Shown here: in pieces, positions 1 to 6,300 of the stretch | Layout: each line of letters starts with the position of its first letter | How positions within the stretch are numbered: the first letter of the stretch is position 1 | Assembly (NCBI GenBank): GCA_903877945.1 | Contig: CAIRFY010000496.1 | Span: forward strand, 1 to 6,585 | Length of the DNA: 6,585 bases | Reading direction: 5' to 3' | From: an uncultured Oscillochloris sp. | GTDB taxonomy: Bacteria > Chloroflexota > Chloroflexia > Chloroflexales > Chloroflexaceae | Position numbers and translations under genes: made by a program | Notes under the pieces: generated by a model | Database searches by the model: none | Told to the model about the DNA's origin: nothing | Seen by the model: the letters and a program-made list of their open reading frames with translations, nothing else

Positions 1-24
1 AGGCGATGAGGCGATGAGGCGATA
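1..24. repeat. Octamer tandem repeat (about 3 units)
   Basis: Three consecutive copies of AGGCGATG are visible at 1-8, 9-16 and 17-24, the last ending in A. The array is cut by the window start, so its full length is unknown. Partly complementary sequence follows (CGCCTCACC near 40, TCATCG near 50), so it may also fold on itself. Nothing suggests a protein. It resembles the short tandem repeats seen again at 6400-6434. Confidence 0.6.
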
Positions 25-61
25 CGGAACGCCTCACCGCGTCATCGTTTCATCGCTGAAC

Positions 62-112
62 TGTCACGCTGGATTGAACCAACCCTTAGGTATGGTTCAA
101 ACCAGCGTGACA
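62..112. terminator. Long hairpin, possible terminator
   Basis: The arms 62-81 (TGTCACGCTGGATTGAACCA) and 93-112 pair over 20 bp with a single mismatch, leaving an 11-nt loop at 82-92. TTTT follows at 113-116. The short T run allows rho-independent termination of a gene left of the window, but the stem is longer and less G+C-rich than usual. A small palindromic mobile repeat is an alternative. The structure is certain; the role is not. Confidence 0.55.
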
Positions 113-128
113 TTTTGCCGCCGCTCAG

Positions 129-181
129 CCCTCACCCCCAGCCCCTCTCCCTCAAGGGGAGAGGGGGCTGGGGGGTGAGGG
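129..181. repeat. G/C-rich palindromic repeat, single-hairpin form
   Basis: The left arm at 129-151 reads CCCTCACCCCCAGCCCCTCT followed by CCC. The right arm at 156-181 is its reverse complement with one extra G in each of two G runs. The loop is only 4-5 nt. Repeats of this look are common as dispersed intergenic palindromes in many G+C-rich bacterial genomes. A related double-hairpin copy lies inside the coding region at 4268-4345. It sits just upstream of the lipoprotein gene and could terminate incoming transcription or be transcribed in the leader. Confidence 0.8.
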
Positions 182-254
182 TCACGTGAGACTGTCGATC
201 TGCAAACGCCCGATTTGAAACCATGCCTTACTCGTGAAGGAGTGACCTACCACC

Positions 255-1568
255 ATGCAGAAGTCTCTGGTACGTTTGCTGACTCTCTTTGTCCTGATCG
301 TGCCGCTGCTGGCCGCCTGTGGCCGTAAGCCGGCTGCTGTACCCACCACCGTTCCGGCGGCGACCGCTGCCGCCACTGCGGCGGCCACCGTTCCGCCGGC
401 AGCGACCGCTGCCGCCACCGAGGCGGCGACCGCTGCCCCCACTGTGGCGGCGACCGCTGCCGCCACGACCGAGGCCACAACGACACCCACTGCCGCTGGG
501 ACAAATTCCTCAAAGCCACGGGTTGCGCTGGTGACAGACACGGGCAAGGTGAACGACGGCACGTTCAACCAGTTCGCCTACGAAGGCGCCAAGAAGGCGA
601 CCGACGAGCTTGGGCTGGAGTTCACGTATATCGAAACCCAGGCATCGGCGGACTACGTCAAGAACATCCAGACCCTTGTAGACGAGAAGTACGACGTGAT
701 CATCACGGTAGGCTTCCTGCTCGCCGATGCGACCCAGGCGGCGGCGGCGGCGCACCCGGAGATCGCGTTTATCGGGGTGGATCAGACCTACTCTTCCAAG
801 GCTCCGGTGGCAACTGTTGCAACAGCGGCAGAGGCACCTACAGTCCCGGCCACCGAAGATTCGGCCATGACCAACAATCTGGTCACCCTGCGCTTCCGCG
901 AAGATCAGGCGGGCTTCCTGGCTGGGGCGCTGGCCGGAATGATGACCAAGAGCGGGACGGTGGGGATCGTCGCGGGCATGGAGATCCCGCCGGTGAAGAA
1001 ATACCGGAATGGCTACGAAAATGGGGCGAAGTACGTCAACCCCAACGTAAACCCGGTGGGCGTCTATGTGCCGTCGTTTAGTGACTCTGCGCTCGGTGCC
1101 TCCACGGCTGAGCAGATGATCGGTGACGGGGCGGACGTCATCTTCGGGGCCGGTGGTCAGACCGGATCGGGCGGGATCAAGGCAGCGGCGGCCAAAGGCG
1201 TCTATGTCATCGGCGTCGATCAGGACGAATATGCCGGCCCGACGTTCCAGGGCGGCAAGGCACCGGGGTCAGCGAAGGTGCTGACCAGCGCCATCAAGCG
1301 GGTGGATGTGGCCGTCTACGACCAGATTAAGGCGATTGCGGGCGGCACCTTCAAGGGCAAGCGCGCGGTGATTTACGAGGCGAAGGATAACGGCGTGGGC
1401 CTTGCGCCCTACCACGGCACCGACGCAGCCATTTCGGCGGCGGTGAAGGCCCGGATCGACGAGATCCAGAAGGCCCTGGCCGACGGCACGCTGACCACCG
1501 GCGTTGATCCGATCTCCGGCGACGTGGACGAGAAGACCGTTCCCACAGCTAAACCGTTCAAGCCGTAA
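255..1568 (+). CDS. BMP/PnrA-family substrate-binding lipoprotein
   Basis: This is a predicted extracytoplasmic solute-binding lipoprotein of the BMP (Med/PnrA-like) family, whose characterised members bind purine nucleosides for ABC import. Residues 1-21 form a signal peptide with a hydrophobic core, and the lipobox LAAC gives Cys22 as the lipidated residue. Residues 25-82 are an Ala/Thr/Pro spacer. The binding domain starts near 89 with VALVTDTGKVNDGTFNQ, the family's N-terminal signature. FIGVDQ (172-177), the REDQAGFLAG segment (215-224) and VIGVDQDEY (318-326) also fit the family. A second low-complexity Ala/Thr/Pro segment (about 182-204) interrupts the domain. AAGGAG at 237-242 precedes ATG with a rather long 12-nt gap, but the signal peptide fixes this start. 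At 437 residues it is longer than typical members because of the two inserts. No transporter ATPase or permease is adjacent. The nucleoside specificity is inferred from the family only. Confidence 0.93.
   Translation: MQKSLVRLLTLFVLIVPLLAACGRKPAAVPTTVPAATAAATAAATVPPAATAAATEAATAAPTVAATAAATTEATTTPTAAGTNSSKPRVALVTDTGKVNDGTFNQFAYEGAKKATDELGLEFTYIETQASADYVKNIQTLVDEKYDVIITVGFLLADATQAAAAAHPEIAFIGVDQTYSSKAPVATVATAAEAPTVPATEDSAMTNNLVTLRFREDQAGFLAGALAGMMTKSGTVGIVAGMEIPPVKKYRNGYENGAKYVNPNVNPVGVYVPSFSDSALGASTAEQMIGDGADVIFGAGGQTGSGGIKAAAAKGVYVIGVDQDEYAGPTFQGGKAPGSAKVLTSAIKRVDVAVYDQIKAIAGGTFKGKRAVIYEAKDNGVGLAPYHGTDAAISAAVKARIDEIQKALADGTLTTGVDPISGDVDEKTVPTAKPFKP
360..466 (+). repeat. Coding minisatellite in the lipoprotein spacer
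   Basis: GCGACCGCTGCCGCCAC occurs at 360-376, 402-418 and 450-466, and with one substitution at 426-442. The spacings are 42, 24 and 24 bp, all multiples of three, so gain or loss of units keeps the frame. A second motif, CACCGTTCCGSCGG, recurs at 347-360 and 386-399 and marks the 42-bp unit. The repeat encodes AATAAAT-like units between the lipid anchor and the binding domain. Spacer length could therefore vary between strains by slippage or recombination. Confidence 0.8.
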
Positions 1569-1570
1569 GC

Positions 1571-1626
1571 AACAACAAAAAGGGGGGTGGAGCGGGCTTG
1601 GCCCACTCCACCCCCCTTTTGTTGTT
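1571..1626. terminator. Bidirectional terminator between convergent genes
   Basis: The hairpin starts three bases after the lipoprotein stop codon and ends three bases before the stop of the opposite-strand glycosyltransferase gene. The arms are 1571-1597 and 1601-1626, with one bulged A and one mismatch on the plus strand, and a 3-nt loop. The core is GGGGGGTGGAG against CTCCACCCCCC. It is flanked by A runs on the left and T runs on the right, so each strand has a G/C stem followed by T-rich sequence. It probably ends both transcripts. Confidence 0.88.
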
Positions 1627-1628
1627 CG

Positions 1629-2567
1629 TCATCTGTGCAATGCAACCAACTCCGACTTCGGATGCGATATAATTTTATTGTCAATATCAAAATCGGACAT
1701 ATATGATGAATATCCGATATTTTCGAATGTACTCTTATACGTTTCCAACAACCATTGCGGGGGGTTTTTTATAAAGCTCACAACTGACTCCCGCAACCCT
1801 CGCGGTCCATGCCAATTATTTAACAGCCGATGATTCCACAGCTTCAGTTTCGCGTGTAATGCGCCGCTCCCCAACGCATAGCCACGATGATGCTTGATGA
1901 CGTTGTCAAGGCCGAATCTCCGGCCATAGGTATGGTAGATGATGGATCGCGGGGTTGTCCACATCACAATGCCCATGGACTCGGCACGCAGGTTGAAGTC
2001 TACATCCTCTGCGGCGGGGAATTCTGTACCTGGCCCTAAGTATGGATCAAAGGAACCAACCAGATCCAAGACCGAACGACGTATCGCAAGATTCCCGCCT
2101 CCAAAATAAAACCCCGGTGGCGCTCTATGATTTTCCTTTTCTGGCCTATACACATACTCCATCGTGTATGTCGCCGGACAGGTAGAAATACACGGTCGGT
2201 CAGCGGGAAATGCAATGAGGTTTCCGGCAACAATGCCCACGCTAGGATCCCGCGCAAAACAATCGGTGGTTACCCGTAACCAGTCAGGTGCCGCAACACA
2301 GTCGTCGTCAGTAATGGCAATAATATCGCCTCTCGCGGCGTCTATTGCCTGATTAAGTGCATAGGACTTGCCGCATCTGGGGATGTGTATGAAGGATATA
2401 CGCGGGTCACGTCGCACATTCTGATTCACATACGATAAGAGAAAAGGGTCGTTGCCTTGGGTAGCAATAATTAACTCCCAATCGTGATATATCTGTGAAC
2501 GAATAGACGAAATAAGATACGGGAGGGTGGCACCTCTGATAGACGCAACACATATTGAGACAAACAT
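1629..2567 (-). CDS. Family 2 glycosyltransferase
   Basis: This is a predicted GT-A fold, family 2 glycosyltransferase that moves a sugar from a nucleotide-sugar to an unknown acceptor, probably a polysaccharide or glycolipid. Counting from the TTG at 2570, the N-terminal strand is VSICVASIRG (4-13). The metal- and nucleotide-binding motif is ITDDDC (86-91), and GGGNLAIRRS (157-166) marks the acceptor region. AAEDVDF (186-192) carries the likely catalytic acidic residues. No transmembrane segment is evident, so it is probably cytoplasmic or membrane-associated. The length of about 312 residues is normal for a single-domain member. The reading frame opens with TTG at 2570, but ATG at 2567 is preferred: AGGAG (2580-2576) lies 8 nt before it and only 5 nt before the TTG. 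The gene is poorer in G+C than both flanking genes, stands alone and faces the lipoprotein gene, which suggests acquisition. Donor and acceptor cannot be named. Confidence 0.88.
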   Translation of the reverse strand: MFVSICVASIRGATLPYLISSIRSQIYHDWELIIATQGNDPFLLSYVNQNVRRDPRISFIHIPRCGKSYALNQAIDAARGDIIAITDDDCVAAPDWLRVTTDCFARDPSVGIVAGNLIAFPADRPCISTCPATYTMEYVYRPEKENHRAPPGFYFGGGNLAIRRSVLDLVGSFDPYLGPGTEFPAAEDVDFNLRAESMGIVMWTTPRSIIYHTYGRRFGLDNVIKHHRGYALGSGALHAKLKLWNHRLLNNWHGPRGLRESVVSFIKNPPQWLLETYKSTFENIGYSSYMSDFDIDNKIISHPKSELVALHR

Positions 2568-2570
2568 CAA

Positions 2571-2775
2571 CGTGTCTCCTGTCTGAGATGAACCCGGTCA
2601 TATGCGGTCAGCGGTGACGGAACGGCGTCCTGATGCACGAGGGGCCGCGCCTGACAGGGTTATGGCGCAACGAGGACTGCGATGTCGCAGTCCTCATTTC
2701 GGTTGTGAGGGAGGAGTCAAGGCTTTAGCCGGCTGAATCCTTGACTCCTCTTCACGGCTCCAAGAGGACTGCGAT
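2571..2775. repeat. Cluster of palindromes with a truncated third copy
   Basis: There are three related elements. (a) 2672-2695 is a perfect palindrome, with GAGGACTGCGA and its reverse complement separated by 2 nt. (b) 2711-2750 has GAGGAGTCAAGG paired with CCTTGACTCCTC around an inner, imperfectly paired core with AGCCGGCT at its centre. (c) 2764-2775 repeats GAGGACTGCGAT from (a), but the second arm is missing. After 2775 the base composition shifts sharply to A+T-rich. The hairpins would lie in the leader of the glycosyltransferase mRNA if the promoter proposed at 2827-2856 is real. There is no T run after them, so they are poor terminators. The rest of 2571-2671 shows nothing recognisable. 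Confidence 0.6.
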
Positions 2776-2826
2776 AGTACCTCATGTGTTCTTTTGCTAT
2801 AGTACTAGGATTAGTGGTGGAGACTA

Positions 2827-2856
2827 AATATACCGTATAGATTGCGCTATCGTCAA
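2827..2856 (-). promoter_or_regulatory. Candidate promoter for the glycosyltransferase gene
   Basis: Read on the minus strand, TTGACG (2856-2851) and TATATT (2832-2827) are separated by 18 bp, a good match to a vegetative -35/-10 pair. Transcription would start near 2820 and run toward the glycosyltransferase gene, giving a leader of about 250 nt that includes the palindromes at 2672-2750. The call rests on consensus match and position in an A+T-rich gap. Confidence 0.42.
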
Positions 2857-2966
2857 GTTACAGATTTGTTGTAATAAAGAATGATCTGATTATCACTTAC
2901 GGTAGTAGCATTATTACCTTGGCGCGATAAATCTTAATATGTTTACCTTATATTATTAAGAAAAAG

Positions 2967-2985
2967 AAACCATGTGCGTGGTTTT
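2967..2985 (+). other. Short hairpin with T tail
   Basis: AAACCA (2967-2972) pairs with TGGTTT (2979-2984) around a 6-nt loop and is followed by T and G. It resembles a weak intrinsic terminator, but the stem is short and no gene reads into it from the left on the plus strand. It lies between the two divergent candidate promoters and upstream of the plus-strand promoter, so it could insulate or be incidental. Confidence 0.25.
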
Positions 2986-3017
2986 GTAAAAATATCACAA
3001 CTAATCGGCGTTGCGCC

Positions 3018-3047
3018 TTGACAACATCCCACTTCATGTTATATAAG
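3018..3047 (+). promoter_or_regulatory. Candidate promoter for the tandem activase gene
   Basis: TTGACA at 3018-3023 is a perfect -35 consensus. TATAAG at 3042-3047 follows at 18 bp; TATATA at 3040-3045 with 16 bp is an alternative -10. A start site near 3054 would give a leader of about 260 nt before the ATG at 3316. It points away from the minus-strand promoter at 2827-2856, so the A+T-rich gap looks like a divergent control region. Confidence 0.5.
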
Positions 3048-3053
3048 AACTAT

Positions 3054-3315
3054 ACTAACTTGATCAACAAACTATACAATCTCATCAACGGTTCATTCCC
3101 TCGTCTGGCCACTCCGGTAAGACAGGCTTCTGGTGCGAGGTTGGGTACGTCAGTTGAGCATAGATCACGCGCATCCTGATGCGCGATAGCTCAGGTCTGA
3201 ACCCTGGCATCTGAACCTGGTACCTCGTTCGACCCGTACAGCGTTGTACACCCGTTGGCACCTATCGGTTGCCCGGCCTACGTCGGGCTTATTTCGCTGT
3301 GCGTAAAGGGTACCT
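3054..3315 (+). promoter_or_regulatory. Long structured 5' leader of the activase gene
   Basis: No open reading frame of note fills this stretch. Visible structures are a 7-bp hairpin CGCGCAT/ATGCGCG (3168-3185), a direct repeat TCTGAACC (3196-3203 and 3210-3217), and a hairpin GCCCG/CGGGC (3271-3288) followed by TTATTT, which looks like a weak attenuator. GGTACC occurs at 3219-3224 and again at 3309-3314, between the ribosome-binding AAAGGG (3305-3310) and the ATG. Because GGTACC is self-complementary, the two copies could pair and partly mask the ribosome site. I do not recognise a known riboswitch class. A regulatory role is an inference. Confidence 0.35.
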
Positions 3316-6300
3316 ATGAGTGATCTATTTCTCGGTATCGATGTCGGCTCGACGACCGTGAAGGTGGTTGTTCTGGATCGCGCCCGCACCTTGCTGGGGC
3401 ACCGCTATCTGCGCTCTAACGGGCAATCGCAGCAGACCTTGCTTCAGGCGCTGCGCGACCTCGGGGGGGAGTTCGATCTGGCGCAGGTGGCCGGGGTTGG
3501 GCTGACCGGCTCGGGCGGCGAGCGGATCGCACGCGCCATCGGCGGCCAGCACGTGAATGAACTGATCGCCCAGACCCGCGCAGTCAGTGAGTACTACCCA
3601 CAGGCTCGCACGGTGATCGAGATTGGCGGGCAGGACAGCAAGTTTCTCTCCCTAGAGTGGGATGAGGCGCAGGGTAAGCTGGCCCTACGTGATTTTGCGA
3701 TGAACGCGATCTGTGCCGCCGGTACCGGCTCGTTCCTTGACCAGCAGGCCGAGCGCCTGGGGATTGAGATCGAGGGCGAGTTTGGCAGTCTGGCGCTCCA
3801 GTCCGAGAGTCCGGCCCGCATCGCCGGGCGCTGCACGGTGTTCGCCAAGTCCGACATGATCCACCTCCAGCAGAAGGGCACGCCCCTACCCGACATCTTG
3901 GCGGGCCTCTGCCACGCCCTGGCGCGCAACTTCAAGGGCGTGATCAGCAAGGGCAAGGCGTTTGTGGCCCCGGTGCTGATCCAGGGCGGCGTGGCCTATA
4001 ACCAGGGTGTGGTGCGCGCCTTCGAGAACATCCTCGGCCTGAAGCCGGGTGAACTGATCATTCCTGAGCAGCACCACATTATGGCCGCCCTGGGCACCGC
4101 CCTGATTGCGTGGGATGCGGCATCTGAGGCGAGTCTGCCTATCTCCCTCAACCTCGCTGGCCTAGAGGAACTGACCCACGAGGAGCAGAGCAACCACAAG
4201 CCCCTGCCGGCCCTCGGCAACTGCGCGTTCGCTCTGCCGATCTACGATATTGGCCTGAGTTCGCGCACCTCACCCCCTGCCCCTCTCCTGCGAGGAGAGG
4301 GGAGAACAGACTCCCTCTCCCAGTGGGAGAGGGCTGGGGTGAGGGCCGACACCCCCCTGCCGGTCTATCTGGGGATTGATGTCGGTTCGATCAGCACGAA
4401 CCTGGCCCTGATCGACTCGCACGGGCAGGTTGTCGCCCGGCGCTACCTGCAAACGGCAGGCAAGCCGCTGGATGCGGTACGTGCGGGTCTGCACGAGATC
4501 AGTATTGAGGTTGGCGACACCGTCGTTGTACAGGGCGTAGGCACCACCGGCTCGGGGCGCTACCTGACCGCCGACTTTGTGGGCGGCGATGTGGTGCGGA
4601 ATGAGATCACGGCGCAGGCGCGTGCGGCAACGGCGATTGACCCCAGCGTCGATACGATCTTCGAGATTGGCGGTCAGGACAGCAAGTACATTAGCCTGAA
4701 CCACGGCGCGGTGGTGGATTTCACCATGAACAGCGCCTGCGCCGCCGGGACGGGCTCGTTCCTTGAGGAGCAGGCCGAGCGGCTGGATCTCAACATTAAG
4801 GCGGACTTTAGCCAGTTGGCTCTAGGGGCAGCCCAGCCGACTGGCCTGGGCGAGCGCTGCACCGTCTTTATGGAGTCGGACGTCATTCACCACCAGCAGC
4901 AGGGGGCCGGGCTGGATCAGATCACCGCCGGGTTGGCCTACGCGATTGCCCAGAACTATCTCAACCGGGTGGTGAACAATCGCCCGATTGGACAGAAGAT
5001 TTTCCTCCAGGGCGGCGTGGCCTGGAACCAGAGCGTGGTCGCCGCCTTCCAGACTCTGCTAGATCGCCAGATCATTGTGCCGCCGCACCACGATGTGACG
5101 GGCGCCATTGGCGTGGCCATCCTGGTGATGGAGGAGCTTACGCAGCGGCGCATAGCTGGCGAGGAGTTGCCAACCCGCTTCAAGGGCTTCGACCTGAGCG
5201 ACCGTCATTATGAGACGACGACCTTCGAGTGCCGGGCCTGCCCGAATATCTGCGATGTGAGCAAGGTAGTGATTGCGGGCGAGGCTCCGATCTTCTACGG
5301 TGCGCGCTGCGACATCTTTGAGGAGATCGGTCACCACTCCACGTCGCGTCAGGCCAGCTGCATCCCCGATCTGTTTGCCGAGCGCAGCGCCCTGCTGCTG
5401 GGCGACTACACGCCGCCCGAGGGGCCGCGCACCGGCAAGCCGCGTATCGCTCTGGCTCGCGCCATGACCTTCCACGATCTCTTCCCCTACTGGCGCACGC
5501 TGTTTAAGGCGCTAGACATCGAGATCGTCCTTTCGGAGCCGACCAACCCGGAGATTATCAAGACCACCCTGGAACACGCCGGGATCGAGTCGTGCCTGCC
5601 GGCCAAGTTGGTTCACGGACACACGCTGAATCTGGTGGATAAGGACGTTGACGCCATCCTGCTCCCGAGCATGATCAACCGCGAGGATGGCGGGCCGGGC
5701 CAACTCGACGCCAACTACTGCCCGTTCGTGTCGGCCTCGGCCTACATTGTGCCGCAGCAGATCGACACCGCCACACGCGGCGGTCAGCGCCTGATCGCCC
5801 TGCCCTTCCGTCTGCGCTCTGAGACCCTCCGCCGCCAGGAGTTGCTCGACCTAACCCAGCAACTCGGCATGGACACCTCACCTGAGCGTATCGCCGAGGC
5901 TGATGCCGCCGCCTTCGCGGCGCTTCAGGACTTCAACACGGCCATCCGCCAGCGCGGCCAGGAGATCCTGGCCGGGCTGGAGGGATCGCAGCCAGCGGTG
6001 GTGCTAGTCGGGCGGCCCTACAACACCGCCGACCTGGAGGTCTGCCAGGATCTGCCCTACAAGCTGCGCAAGCTGGGCGTGCTGCCCATCCCGATTGACT
6101 TTCTGCCGACCAACACGGTTGATATTGCGCCCTACTACACCAAGATTAGCTCGCCGAGCGGCCAGTCCATCCTGGCGGCAGGCATCATCATCCGCGACAA
6201 CCCGTACCTCCAGGCGATTTACGTCACCAACTTCTGCTGCGGCCCAGACGCCTTCTTTATCGGGTTCTTCAAGCGCATCATGGGCGACAAGCCGTTTCTG

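Noticed and set aside
319..534. Arg/Pro-rich plus-strand ORF and Ala/Val-rich minus-strand ORFs over the lipoprotein spacer
   Set aside because: They are frame shadows of the G/C-rich repeats encoding the Ala/Thr spacer; the lipoprotein frame has the signal peptide and conserved domain.
1504..1833. Plus-strand 109-codon ORF running from the lipoprotein end into the glycosyltransferase region
   Set aside because: It overlaps two well-supported genes and crosses the strong terminator hairpin; no start signal or family similarity.
2633..2728. Small plus-strand ORF of 31 codons with ATG at 2633
   Set aside because: No ribosome-binding site precedes it, it runs through both palindromes, and its peptide resembles no family I know; probably chance.
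2795..2803. Extended -10-like TGCTATAGT on the plus strand
   Set aside because: No acceptable -35 upstream, and the better placed promoter at 3018-3047 would explain plus-strand transcription.
3181..3240. tRNA-like words: TAGCTCAG (3187-3194) and GTTCGA (3227-3232)
   Set aside because: No matching D-arm partner (GAGC), no 5-bp T-stem around TTCGACC and no acceptor stem can be drawn, so this is not a tRNA gene.
4270..4704. Minus-strand 144-codon ORF containing PHPSPLPLGEG
   Set aside because: It lies opposite conserved activase motifs, and this peptide is the usual artefact of translating the palindromic repeat on the other strand.
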